Positions 1-8,816 of a DNA stretch of 64,000 bases are shown here, piece after piece; the stretch's first letter is position 1; each line of letters starts with the position of its first letter. Under the pieces are notes generated by a model. That model ran no database searches. It worked only from the letters and a program-made list of their open reading frames with translations, and was not told the origin of the DNA. This DNA comes from UBA2589 sp965223235 (GTDB lineage Bacteria > Gemmatimonadota > Gemmatimonadetes > Longimicrobiales > Gaopeijiaceae), in assembly GCA_965223235.1 (NCBI GenBank), contig CBDCVV010000017.1, forward strand, positions 151,269-215,268. The letters are read 5' to 3'. A program made the translations under genes and the position numbers.

Positions 1-846
1 AAACTCCTGATCCTGGGACCCTAATGGCGCGAAATTCACCGCCTGGACTCGAACTCCTCCATCGCACAAGGCTCCGACGATCGCCCGTGAATCCATACCA
101 CCGCTCAGATACGCCAGTGCGTCGGGGTTGTCGCGTTGTCGAATCTCGATGGCCTCGCGAAACAAGCGATACGTCTCCCGAACCGCCTCGGACCGCTCAA
201 CATTGATCTCCGGAATGTCCGACCAACGCCAGTACGAATGATCCTTCCGTCCACCGGCAAAGAAGGTGACCACCTGCGCTTCGCGGAGCAGGTGTACACC
301 TTCGTATCGAGTCCGATCGGCCAGCGGGAACCCGATTCCGATGTCCTCCGCGATCCCCGTCAGGTCACGCCGTCGACGAACCCATGGCAAAGCCTCCAGT
401 ATTCTGAGAGCAGACGCAAACGTCACTACGCCGCCGTCCTCAACGAAGTACAGCGGACGGACGCCCAGTCGATCGTTGAAGAGCACCAACTCACCGCCCT
501 CATTGCGGACGCGATACAGCGCGCCCGCGAAAACCCCCCTGGACTCTGCCAGTGCGTCCGGCCGGTCGTCCATCAGCGCACGGACCACCTCCCGATGGTC
601 GGATGACGGGGCACCGGGCCCAAACAGTGGCTCTCCCGCGAGCACGCAGGCATAACGATCCTCCTCGATGTCCACGCCGTCGTAGTCGGAGAGTGCGCCG
701 GTAGCCGCACGCAGGAGGATCGCTTGCGGAGAAACAAATGCCCGGGTACGAGACCCGTCCGATCGAGAAATCGCCTTCCTTAGCTCGGACTCTGCGCCGC
801 TCGGCAGACCGAGGTCGCTCTTCCGCACGAACACGCCGGCGATCAC
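1..846 (-). CDS. Asparagine synthase-like protein, C-terminus cut by window edge
   Basis: The frame is open to the window edge, so the 3' end is missing and 282 codons are visible. The N-terminal half resembles a class II glutamine amidotransferase domain (NDRLGVRPLYF near the middle). The second half opens with the ATP-pyrophosphatase loop SGGMDS at residues 248-253, as in asparagine synthases. The residue after the initiator is Ile, not the catalytic Cys, so glutamine hydrolysis by this domain is unlikely. The start is a GTG at 846 preceded by GAGG about 8 nt upstream, with an in-frame stop further upstream and no ATG between. It lies about 120 bp downstream of asnB on the same strand. Proteins of this type are frequent in capsule and exopolysaccharide loci, where they are thought to amidate sugar acids. 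That role is inferred here. Confidence 0.75.
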   Translation of the reverse strand, partial: MIAGVFVRKSDLGLPSGAESELRKAISRSDGSRTRAFVSPQAILLRAATGALSDYDGVDIEEDRYACVLAGEPLFGPGAPSSDHREVVRALMDDRPDALAESRGVFAGALYRVRNEGGELVLFNDRLGVRPLYFVEDGGVVTFASALRILEALPWVRRRRDLTGIAEDIGIGFPLADRTRYEGVHLLREAQVVTFFAGGRKDHSYWRWSDIPEINVERSEAVRETYRLFREAIEIRQRDNPDALAYLSGGMDSRAIVGALCDGGVRVQAVNFAPLGSQDQEF

Positions 847-967
847 AGGGGCGACCTCACATCGAACACGTTCTGGGGTCCAAGACGTTCCACCGAATTC
901 CTCCGCATTGCAGTCAGGTCAGCAAGAACACCTTACGGTCGCCAGGCGTCCCCGCCCTTCGACCAAT

Positions 968-2935
968 CTACCCGACGCTGGGTCGATACTCGTCATGCCA
1001 TGCCTGCCACTGAACGATCGCCCAAAGCCCCAGAGCGAGGTCCGTCCTCCCGTTCTGCAAGCCACGCCATTGACGCTGAACAGCCTTCGAGTCGAAGAGA
1101 CCACTCGACTTGAGGCCATCGGATCCGATCAAATCGCCGGCCCAGTCACGCAGTCCGCCCGTGAGCCAGGAGGCAATCGGCGGAGTGAAGCCAACCTTGG
1201 GTCGATCGACAATCGCACGGGGCACGTGACGGTACAAAAGCTCTCGCAGGATCCACTTCGAAGTACCGTCCCGGACTTTCATCTCTGTCGGCAAGCGCCA
1301 AGACAGCTCGATCACCCGATGGTCTAGCAGTGGCACTCTGACTTCGAGGCTGACCGCCATACTCGTTCGATCAACCTTCGCGAGAAGATCGTCGGGAAGG
1401 TAGAACGACTGATCTGCGAACATCATCCGCTCCATGAGGCCCGCCCCATCGAGAGTGCGGAATCCACTCTCGAGAAGATCCGGGTGCTCCACTCGCGACA
1501 ACTCGTCAGGCGTGACTCGATCGGTCGATTCCCACCCGGCCGCCAGGAGGGTGCGGTACATCTGCCACTCACCCGGAGATCGCATCATTCCGGCCAGCTT
1601 CTGTATTTTCTCCCCGACTAGCCTTGGGACGCGGTCTCCTAGGGCGGGAGACGCGAGGCTTAGCAATTGATCCCAGCGCTTTGCCGGCACAGCGGACAAC
1701 GCGGCGGCGGCGGGAGACCTCATGCCACGCGGAACCGACCCTAGCCGATGGATCCAATCCCGGCCGGCTGAATACCGATTGTAACCCCCGAAAAGCTCGT
1801 CCCCCCCGTCCCCGCCGAGCGCTACCGTGACGGCTTCCCTGGCGAGTTTGGAAACTAGGAAGGTCGGCACTTGAGACGGGTCTGCTAGAGGCTCATCGAA
1901 GATCGATGCGATCTGCGGGACGGTCGCCAGCACGTCGTCACCGCTAACCGCCAACTCTGTGTGCTCAGTGCCCAGGTGATCCGAAACAGCCCGCGCGTGA
2001 TGACTCTCATCGTGCTCCGCCACATCAAAGCCGATAGAGAAGGTCCGTAGCGGCCGATCCAGTTGCTTCTGAGCGAGGGCGGCGACAAGCGAGGAATCGA
2101 TCCCTCCCGATAGTAAGAGCCCCAGGGGCACATCGGAGCGGAGTCTTATCCCGACGGCCTCCGACAACGTTCCCTCGAGCAACGCGATGGTGTCCGCGTC
2201 CGACAGAGTCAGGCGCGATCGCAGGCCCTCGGAAGCGGCGGCTTCGAGAGACCAGTAGGGCTCTGGATCGGGCAGCGCACGACTATCGTGAACCTTCAAG
2301 AAGTGACCTGGCGGTAGCTTCCGAACGTGCTTGTATACGCTGCGCGGCGCCGGTATGAACAAGTACCGCAAATAGTCAGAGAAGGCTGCCGGATCTATCT
2401 GGGAGTCGAACGCCGGATCGCGACAGAGGGCTTTCAACTCCGAGGCGAACAAGAGCACTCCGTCACGGTGGAAGAAGTACAACGGCTTGATACCCACCCG
2501 ATCTCGCGCCAGCGTCAACGCTCGCTCCTGGGCATCCCAAACCGCAATCGCGAACATTCCGATGAATCGAGCCAAGGACCGCTCGATTCCCCAGGCCTCG
2601 AAGCAGGCGAGGATGATCTCCGTATCCGAGCCACCGCGCGGCGTGATATTCTGACTTCTAAGCTCCTCGCGGAGCTCGACGAAGTTGTACACCTCGCCGT
2701 TGAAAAGGAGGGTATAGCGGCGGGTCGCTGAAGCCATCGGTTGGGCACCGAGAGGAGAGAGCTCAAGAATGGCCAGCCGCCGAAAGCCCAGTCCGATACC
2801 GCATTCAGGATCGAGCCAGTGCCCTTCGTCATCGGGGCCGCGATGCACGATCGAGTCCGTCATGGCTTGGAGGCGAGACCGCGCTTCGTCCGCTTTCACA
2901 CCACCCGATTGGAGGAGGCCTGCCAGGCCGCACAT
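968..2935 (-). CDS. asnB: Asparagine synthase (glutamine-hydrolyzing)
   Basis: The protein has 655 residues, the usual length for the AsnB family. It starts MCGLAG with the nucleophilic Cys2 of class II glutamine amidotransferases, followed by HRGPDDEG near residue 31 and LFNGEVYNF near 78. The synthase domain carries SGGIDS at 276-281 and the GGDGGDELFGGY motif. It should transfer glutamine-derived ammonia to an acyl-adenylate of aspartate or, as often in polysaccharide loci, of another carboxylate. Only 4 nt separate it from the upstream ABC transporter gene, so the two are probably co-transcribed with the glycosyltransferase further upstream. The catalytic class is clear; asparagine as the real product is not certain in this context. 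Confidence 0.9.
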   Translation of the reverse strand: MCGLAGLLQSGGVKADEARSRLQAMTDSIVHRGPDDEGHWLDPECGIGLGFRRLAILELSPLGAQPMASATRRYTLLFNGEVYNFVELREELRSQNITPRGGSDTEIILACFEAWGIERSLARFIGMFAIAVWDAQERALTLARDRVGIKPLYFFHRDGVLLFASELKALCRDPAFDSQIDPAAFSDYLRYLFIPAPRSVYKHVRKLPPGHFLKVHDSRALPDPEPYWSLEAAASEGLRSRLTLSDADTIALLEGTLSEAVGIRLRSDVPLGLLLSGGIDSSLVAALAQKQLDRPLRTFSIGFDVAEHDESHHARAVSDHLGTEHTELAVSGDDVLATVPQIASIFDEPLADPSQVPTFLVSKLAREAVTVALGGDGGDELFGGYNRYSAGRDWIHRLGSVPRGMRSPAAAALSAVPAKRWDQLLSLASPALGDRVPRLVGEKIQKLAGMMRSPGEWQMYRTLLAAGWESTDRVTPDELSRVEHPDLLESGFRTLDGAGLMERMMFADQSFYLPDDLLAKVDRTSMAVSLEVRVPLLDHRVIELSWRLPTEMKVRDGTSKWILRELLYRHVPRAIVDRPKVGFTPPIASWLTGGLRDWAGDLIGSDGLKSSGLFDSKAVQRQWRGLQNGRTDLALGLWAIVQWQAWHDEYRPSVG

Positions 2936-2939
2936 ATGT

Positions 2940-4718
2940 CTAGGCCCGGACCGGTGTGCCGACTGCCGTCACTCGACCATCCTCCACTTCGAACACTTGA
3001 TCGGCTGCCTCCCGAAGAGCGGGCTGGTGGGAGACGGACACGATGGTGACCTCACCAGCAAGCTTCCGCAGAGTCGCACAGATCTCCCTCTCTGTGTTCG
3101 GATCGAGGGCTGTGGTCGCCTCGTCAAGAACCAGCAGCCGAGGACTCCCGACAAGCGCTCTGGCGATCGCGATGCGTTGGCGTTGGCCTCCCGAGAGCAT
3201 TGTACCACCTTCGCCGACTGTTCGATCGAGGCCGTCGGGATGCGAGGAAACAAAGGCCCAAGCATCGGCTTGGCGCAGGGCCCTCTCAGCATCCGATCGA
3301 GTCACTTTCTCGTTCCCAAGCGACACGTTCTCGAAGATGGATCCGCGGAACAGCAGCATCTCTTGGGGCACATACCCGATGTGCGTCCGCCAAGACTCGA
3401 GGTCTAGGGTACTCAACGGAGCGCCGTCGATAAGGATCGCCCCTGATACTGGCTGATGAAGGCCGACCATAAGGTCTACGATCGTAGTCTTCCCCGACCC
3501 CGACGGGCCGACAAACGCGGTGAACGTGCCGGAGGGAACGTCGAACGATACGTCCCGGAGCACGGAGCGATCTCCGTAACTGAAGCTGACACCCTCGAAG
3601 CGGATTCCTTCCACCAAGTCCGGCGCTGGCAGCCCGCCCCGCCGCTCCTCTCGATTCGCCTCGGCGTTCTCGATGTGCTGAAGAATGGACTCGAAAGCGC
3701 TCTCGCCAACGGTCATGATCTGATACCGCTTCTGCGCCTCGTTCACCGCTCCGACTAACCGATAGAAGAGAAGCGATAGCACGAGTACCGTTGGGAAGGG
3801 CTGGTTGCCAAAGGTGACAACGAAATACAGACCCAGAGCTACGGTCGCCACCAGAATTGGCTCCTGGAAACTCCGCACAGTTTCCCCAGCAAGCACTTGG
3901 TGTCGCTGAGCCTCGTTCAATCCCTCGGCCTCGCGTTCGAAAATTGGCAAGAAGTGCTGCTCCCTCGCCATCGCTTTCACCGGTTTGATGCCGGGAAGAG
4001 CTTCTGCGAGCCTTGCGATGAGCGACTTCATCACCGCCACCTGATCCGCGCCGGCCTTGCGACTCATGCGGATGAACCGCTTGAGGAGAACTAGCACGGC
4101 GACGGCTGCAACGATCGCCGAGACAGCAACCTGCCAGGAGATCGTGACTGCCACAGTGAAATAGACCAACGCACGTACGAAAGCGGCAAATACTCGGCAT
4201 GCCTCACTGTAGGCACTCGATGCCTTATGGGCCTCGTGACTGATCGCGGCGGCGAAGTGACCCGTCGGATGACTAGTAAAGTGGCTCCACGACGCCGACA
4301 TCAAGGCCTGGATCAGTCGAATCCGGAGGTCAGTGGCAACCTGAGCGACGGCGTAGCCCACTTCACGCATCGCGAGCCACAGGAAACCGGCTTTCACGAC
4401 CATCGCCAGTGTGACGAAAATCACCATGCTCAAGAGCGTAGGCGTAAGCCCCACGAGTGCGAAGATCCGTGCGACCATCTGCGAAAGCCCAGATTGCTCG
4501 CCCTCACCGGCAGCCAGTTCCAGCATGGGCACCAATGAGAAGAATCCCACGCCCTCGGCTAGCCCGGACACCACCAGTAGCCCGGTCAGCATCGCGGTCC
4601 GGCGTGGCTGAGCGCGAAGGAAGTGACTTACAAAGGCAACTGGGCCTGTCTTTGCCAAGGCGAGAATCCGCGTCAGGGGGTAACAGGGAGAGCACCGCCC
4701 TCCCAACTGGGTGCGCAC
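2940..4718 (-). CDS. ABC exporter, fused permease and ATP-binding subunit
   Basis: This is a half-transporter of the MsbA/lipid-flippase type: an N-terminal six-helix membrane domain (about residues 40-330) followed by a nucleotide-binding domain. Walker A is GPSGSGKTT at 404-412, the signature LSGGQRQR starts at 508, and Walker B LLVLDE ends at 533, with a downstream VSHQ switch His. It would work as a homodimer in the inner membrane. Its position between asnB and a GT4 glycosyltransferase suggests export of a lipid-linked glycan or glycolipid. The start is uncertain: 4718 is a GTG without a convincing Shine-Dalgarno site, and translation may begin nearer the first helix. Confidence 0.88.
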   Translation of the reverse strand: MRTQLGGRCSPCYPLTRILALAKTGPVAFVSHFLRAQPRRTAMLTGLLVVSGLAEGVGFFSLVPMLELAAGEGEQSGLSQMVARIFALVGLTPTLLSMVIFVTLAMVVKAGFLWLAMREVGYAVAQVATDLRIRLIQALMSASWSHFTSHPTGHFAAAISHEAHKASSAYSEACRVFAAFVRALVYFTVAVTISWQVAVSAIVAAVAVLVLLKRFIRMSRKAGADQVAVMKSLIARLAEALPGIKPVKAMAREQHFLPIFEREAEGLNEAQRHQVLAGETVRSFQEPILVATVALGLYFVVTFGNQPFPTVLVLSLLFYRLVGAVNEAQKRYQIMTVGESAFESILQHIENAEANREERRGGLPAPDLVEGIRFEGVSFSYGDRSVLRDVSFDVPSGTFTAFVGPSGSGKTTIVDLMVGLHQPVSGAILIDGAPLSTLDLESWRTHIGYVPQEMLLFRGSIFENVSLGNEKVTRSDAERALRQADAWAFVSSHPDGLDRTVGEGGTMLSGGQRQRIAIARALVGSPRLLVLDEATTALDPNTEREICATLRKLAGEVTIVSVSHQPALREAADQVFEVEDGRVTAVGTPVRA

Positions 4719-4819
4719 CGCTCAAGGAGAAGATACAACTACGTGCGGCCCCCAACCCACTACAATCGTGTCCCCGCCGCACGCATCGGTCCCTATCCGG
4801 GCGCCAGACGCCGCTAGGG

Positions 4820-5941
4820 TCACCCAGGCGAGGCGGTCAATACTTCCTCATACACCTCCCGATACCTCTCAACCCAAGGCTCTACGGCGAACTCACGATC
4901 AAGACGGTGTCGGGCCGCGACCGCACGGACACGAGCTGCATCCGGGTCCAGCAAGACCCCGTCTAGAGCACTAGCAATGGTGTCGACGTCTCCGGGGGGA
5001 CAGAGCACGGCCTCCCTTGGCGAAACAACGTCGGGGACCCCGCCCACCGAAGTGACGACTAGTGGCACGCCTGCCCACATGGCCTCGAGCACTGTCATCG
5101 GAGTCCCTTCGGTCCAGGACGTTAGAGCGAGCAGATCGAACGCTCTCAGCAGGCTTCCGGCCTTCGGGATCGCCCCCATCCAACGAACCCGCGAGTCGAC
5201 TCCGAGCTCCGTGACCAGGGCCCGGCACCGATCTTCGAGAGGACCGGCACCGATCACGACGAGCGTAGCACTTTGGTCCATAAGAGCGAACGATCGGATA
5301 AGCACGTCTGGGCCCTTCTCTTCACTCAGGCGCCCAACAAAGCCAATCACGGGCTCGTCACTGAGCCCCAGCTGCGCCCTCGCCTCAGTTCGACCGACCT
5401 GCTCACCCTCCCCCTTCCAAGCGTTGCGGATCATCTTCACCCTGTTGGTCCCCAGCCCTTGCTGAATGAGCTGCGCTTGGAGCGCGTCGGACACGGCGAC
5501 TACCGCGGCACAGCGATGATAAGCCCTGACCTGGAGCCGCTCGTAGATTCGGTTCCGCCAACTACCACCGACAAAACCATGCACGGTCGAAATTGCAACC
5601 GCTCCTGCCTGTCTCGCTAAAGGGCCGTCGACAACGTCGGCGCGGTATCCATGAGTGTGAAGGACCTTCGCCCCGTGCTCCGCTAACAACCTCCTAATTT
5701 GCGCTCGCTCACTCAAATACCCGCGGCCCCCTACCCGCACTTCTTGCAGGGGCACCCCCGACGCTCGCATCGCCTCCAGGAACGGGTGCGACATCGGAGC
5801 AGAAGGTGTCAGAATTGGTACAACCAACGGGCGATCGCCAGCTGCCATCTGACCAGCTGACAGGGTCTCCACCACGGTCTCTAAGCCCCCGTAGGGGGCT
5901 GGAGCCAGGACATGCACAATCGATAGAGGACGCGAGATCAT
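4820..5941 (-). CDS. Glycosyltransferase family 4
   Basis: A GT-B fold retaining glycosyltransferase of about 373 residues. The N-terminus has the glycine-rich acceptor loop HVLAPAPYGGLETVV. The C-terminal nucleotide-sugar domain has GFVGRLSEEKGPDVLI and the family E-x7-E element EGTPMTVLEAMWAGVPLV. It is cytoplasmic or membrane-associated and probably adds a sugar to a growing lipid-linked saccharide. I chose the ATG at 5941; an in-frame TTG two codons upstream is also possible. It heads the minus-strand group GT4, ABC exporter, asnB, asparagine-synthase-like. Donor and acceptor cannot be read from sequence. Confidence 0.88.
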   Translation of the reverse strand: MISRPLSIVHVLAPAPYGGLETVVETLSAGQMAAGDRPLVVPILTPSAPMSHPFLEAMRASGVPLQEVRVGGRGYLSERAQIRRLLAEHGAKVLHTHGYRADVVDGPLARQAGAVAISTVHGFVGGSWRNRIYERLQVRAYHRCAAVVAVSDALQAQLIQQGLGTNRVKMIRNAWKGEGEQVGRTEARAQLGLSDEPVIGFVGRLSEEKGPDVLIRSFALMDQSATLVVIGAGPLEDRCRALVTELGVDSRVRWMGAIPKAGSLLRAFDLLALTSWTEGTPMTVLEAMWAGVPLVVTSVGGVPDVVSPREAVLCPPGDVDTIASALDGVLLDPDAARVRAVAARHRLDREFAVEPWVERYREVYEEVLTASPG

Positions 5942-6114
5942 CGGCAAGTCTTGGATCGCCCCCGGCTCAGCACGAGCTTAGCATCTGGAAATGTTCGCCC
6001 TCGATGGTACACTCTAGGCATTGGTTAGTCCTCTACTCTGAGTTGCCAGAGTCCATAGGCGTCCACGTTCTTCTTACGCCCCATACCACACTCCCCCAAG
6101 GGGCACTTCACTGA

Positions 6115-7038
6115 ATGGCAAAGGGATGGAAACGGGCTGTCGAGCTCGTCCTAGGACGTTCGGGGCTGACGAAGCTACGGACGTGGGCCAACGGGCCATC
6201 GGCGGCCGTACTCGCCTATCATAACGTCGTCCCAGACAGCGAACGAGCGGTCGGAGACCTCAGCCTGCACCTAAGCCAGTCCGATTTCGCACGCCAATTG
6301 GACTTCTTGTTGGAAGTCGGAATTCCGGTCTCATTGGAAGATCTTCTGGAGTCGCCTCACGAACCTGAGCGCGGGGATCGCCGCCTCCGCTTCGCCATTA
6401 CCTTCGATGACGCATACCGCGGCACGATGACCGCTGGGGTCGAGGAAATTCAGCGGCGTTCGATCCCGGCGACAGTCTTCGTTCCCACAGCTCTGCTAGG
6501 CGGGCACGGCTTCTGGTGGGACCTTGTCGCCCCAGACGACCCGGCCATTGCCGACGAGGTCAGAAAGACGGCACTCCTAGAACACGGAGGACAAATCGCG
6601 CGTGTCCTTTCGTGGGCGACCAGTCAGGGAATCAAGGTGCGCTCACTCCCAGAGCATGCAATGCCCGTTACGGAGTCCGAGCTACTCCGGCCCGATGTGT
6701 TCGACGGAGTCATGTTCGGCTGCCATACGCGGTCACATCCCAACCTCACTACGCTTTCTGAGGAGGAGATCCGCCAAGAGTTGGGTGATTCAAGGGCGTG
6801 GCTCCTACACAAGACGCCCCGTTACGTGGACTGGCTCACGTATCCATACGGACTCTACAACCCCTCAGTAGAACAAGTGGCACAAGAAGTGTTCGTCGGG
6901 GCTCTTCGCGTCGACGGAGGACCCGCTGTCGTCGGAGGGCAGCTACGTTCGACTCCGGCGGCGGTTCGCAGGATCAACGTGCCGCGGGGGCTCACGCTCG
7001 AGGGGCTCGCTCTCCGACTAGCCGGCTTAGTGGGCTGA
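6115..7038 (+). CDS. Polysaccharide deacetylase (NodB) family protein
   Basis: The protein has 307 residues with a CE4/NodB domain: AYHNV near residue 34, motif 1 TFDDA at 96-100 and motif 2 HTRSH with His204 and His208. These are the metal-binding and catalytic elements of metal-dependent N- or O-deacetylases. There is no signal peptide. It is divergent from the GT4/ABC/asnB group across a 170-bp intergenic space and probably serves the same glycan pathway. An AAGGGG about 11 nt before the ATG is the only ribosome-site candidate. Confidence 0.85.
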   Translation: MAKGWKRAVELVLGRSGLTKLRTWANGPSAAVLAYHNVVPDSERAVGDLSLHLSQSDFARQLDFLLEVGIPVSLEDLLESPHEPERGDRRLRFAITFDDAYRGTMTAGVEEIQRRSIPATVFVPTALLGGHGFWWDLVAPDDPAIADEVRKTALLEHGGQIARVLSWATSQGIKVRSLPEHAMPVTESELLRPDVFDGVMFGCHTRSHPNLTTLSEEEIRQELGDSRAWLLHKTPRYVDWLTYPYGLYNPSVEQVAQEVFVGALRVDGGPAVVGGQLRSTPAAVRRINVPRGLTLEGLALRLAGLVG

Positions 7039-7073
7039 GCATCGCTTCGGCGCACGAAAGCGGCCGTCACGCT

Positions 7074-7691
7074 TCACGGGACCAACTCGAAGTCGATGGG
7101 CACTGTGATGCGAGTATTCTCCCAATCGAGGAACAAGACCGACCCGCCCGTGGCCACTTCGAATGAAGCGGTGAACTGTTCAACGTAGTCGATCCGGTCA
7201 CTTGAGATCACCACACGCCCGACCTCCTCAGCCGCAATCTCAGCAGTGTAGGCGTTCCTCGATACGTTCCCACCGGGGAGTTCCACGTCGCGGGTCTGAC
7301 CCCACTGACTCGTCGAGGCGTTTACGACCAGCATCCAATCCCCCTCTGAGGGGACCGAGTAGAGTGAGTACCTACCCGCACCAACCGAGAGCCCCGCGAT
7401 CTCAGCCGGAGCGCTCAGGATCAGCGTCGTCGCCTCGTTGGCCCCGGTCCTCCAAAGTTGATCCCACGGCACGAGCTCTCCGAACACGACGCGACCCTTT
7501 GCATATGGTCTAGAGTAGCAGAGCTTCGCGGTAGCCCCACCTGTAGAGGTCTGGACGGAGTCGAAAGGACTCGCACGTTCCGCCAGCTCTTCAGGGCTCG
7601 CATACGGGGTACAGGCAAGCGATACCTCGCGTGGCCCACAGGCGCCCAGAAGGGCGGCCGCAACAGCGATTGTCAGGACTCGTGTCATCAC
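7074..7691 (-). CDS. DUF2911 lipoprotein
   Basis: The protein has 205 residues. A signal peptide ends at a lipobox-like LLGAC near residue 17, so it is probably a lipoprotein. The body matches the DUF2911 pattern: SRPYAKGRVVFGELVPWDQ followed by WRTGANEATTL and AGRYSLYSVP. The family is common in Bacteroidota and Gemmatimonadota and its biochemical role is unknown. Its start overlaps the stop of the FKBP gene upstream by 4 nt, so the three genes from 8648 to 7074 form one transcription unit. Confidence 0.8.
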   Translation of the reverse strand: MMTRVLTIAVAAALLGACGPREVSLACTPYASPEELAERASPFDSVQTSTGGATAKLCYSRPYAKGRVVFGELVPWDQLWRTGANEATTLILSAPAEIAGLSVGAGRYSLYSVPSEGDWMLVVNASTSQWGQTRDVELPGGNVSRNAYTAEIAAEEVGRVVISSDRIDYVEQFTASFEVATGGSVLFLDWENTRITVPIDFELVP

Positions 7692-8176
7692 GAGACAGCA
7701 ACGGAGTCCACCGTTATCTCGTACACCAGCACCGCCCCACCCGGCACGATCTGATTGCCCGACATGTCGATCAGCCCCTGGCCCGCGAACCCCCGGTTCG
7801 GGGGAACGATGATTCGCCGGGTACCCCCAGTGAGTTGATTCAGAATCCCGTCTTCGATACCGGAAATGACCTCCTTATTGCCCATAAGGAAGTTCTCGGA
7901 GCCCGTCTGGAACTGAGTCCCGTCCGCCAGCCACCCCGTAAATGTGATAGTCGGTCGCGTTCCGTGAACGACCTCTTCGCCCGTACCGACGATCACGTCC
8001 TTCCAATAGACACCCGTGCTACGCCGCTCGAACGTCCCCAGATCAATCGCGAGGCTGGCGGCGAACTCGACCTCTTCGATGACCTCGAAGTCAGGCCCGA
8101 CCGGATCCTCACCGCACGCCATAGCAACCAGGGCCACCGTCACGGCGGCGACCGCTCTCGCTGATTTCACGAGCAC
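7688..8176 (-). CDS. FKBP-type peptidyl-prolyl isomerase, lipoprotein
   Basis: The protein has 162 residues with a signal peptide ending in a lipobox-like VAMAC near residue 21. An FKBP domain follows: TGWLADGTQFQTG, then IPGIEDG-like ISGIEDGI, and RIIVPPNRGFAGQG, ending in VLVYEITVDSV. It should catalyse prolyl isomerisation in the periplasm, anchored to a membrane. It sits 1 nt after its paralogue at 8178-8648 and shares an acidic N-terminal segment (FEVIEEVEF here, FQVIEELEF there), which indicates a tandem duplication. Confidence 0.85.
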   Translation of the reverse strand: MLVKSARAVAAVTVALVAMACGEDPVGPDFEVIEEVEFAASLAIDLGTFERRSTGVYWKDVIVGTGEEVVHGTRPTITFTGWLADGTQFQTGSENFLMGNKEVISGIEDGILNQLTGGTRRIIVPPNRGFAGQGLIDMSGNQIVPGGAVLVYEITVDSVAVS

Positions 8177-8177
8177 G

Positions 8178-8648
8178 CTACTGACTTCCTGTCAGAATCG
8201 AATCCATGGTGACGTCGAAGATGAGCACGGAGCCAGCCGGAATACCGTTCTGCTCGGAATCCGCGTAAGCGAGATCCGGCGGAATCACGATCTTGCGCTC
8301 GCCGCCTTGCTGCATCCCGATCACGCCAATCGAATACCCCGCGATCGACCGTCCGGCTCCAACGACGAAGTCAAACTCTCCGGAACCGAAAAGCGTGCCG
8401 TCCGCCAGGTAACCCGCGTAAGAAGTCTCGATGTCAGACCCCTGTGCAACCACCGCGGCGCCAGAGCCGGGAACCAGATCCTGGATGTAGACACCGGATG
8501 GGAGCAGCTCCATCTGGGCGAGGTCTACCGACAAGCTGGGGTCGAACTCCAGCTCTTCGATAACCTGGAAGGGATCGTCACATGCCATGACCGCCACGGC
8601 ACAAATGGCGGCAATGAGAGGTCGGTAGCGAGGTCGAGAAAGGTTCAT
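8178..8648 (-). CDS. FKBP-type peptidyl-prolyl isomerase, lipoprotein
   Basis: The protein has 156 residues counted from the ATG at 8648, which places a proper signal peptide (RPLIAAICAVAVMAC) at the N-terminus; a longer frame extends upstream but would bury it. The FKBP domain shows YAGYLADGTLFGSG, IGMQQGGERKIVIPPDLAYAD and VLIFDVTMDSI. It is a probable membrane-anchored periplasmic prolyl isomerase and the first gene of the FKBP-FKBP-DUF2911 unit. It is a tandem paralogue of the next gene. Confidence 0.83.
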   Translation of the reverse strand: MNLSRPRYRPLIAAICAVAVMACDDPFQVIEELEFDPSLSVDLAQMELLPSGVYIQDLVPGSGAAVVAQGSDIETSYAGYLADGTLFGSGEFDFVVGAGRSIAGYSIGVIGMQQGGERKIVIPPDLAYADSEQNGIPAGSVLIFDVTMDSILTGSQ

Positions 8649-8728
8649 GATTTTACTCAGGATGCACGGGCAAGGTGGTAGCAATCGCGACCAGCGCCGG
8701 AATTGACCAGCACCAGAGCACATAAAAT

Positions 8729-8760
8729 GGAGCCCCCCCACCTTCTCGTGGAAGGGCTCC
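8729..8760 (-). terminator. Hairpin terminator downstream of the act operon
   Basis: Seven-bp outer arms GGAGCCC / GGGCTCC (8729-8735 and 8754-8760) enclose a 2x2 internal mismatch, a 4-bp inner stem CCAC/GTGG and a 6-nt loop. On the minus strand the hairpin is followed by ATTTTATG, a short T-rich tract, as expected of an intrinsic terminator. It sits between the stop of actF (8817) and the FKBP gene start (8648), so it separates the two units. Confidence 0.65.
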
Positions 8761-8816
8761 GTATGTACGACGATTGAACGGCGAACTTTCGCACACCGGT
8801 CGGAAGGGGGTGGCGC

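Noticed and set aside
6035..6052. Small inverted repeat ACTCTG/CAGAGT upstream of the NodB-like gene
   Set aside because: A 6-bp stem with no T-tract and no neighbouring promoter elements; expected by chance in a sequence of this length.
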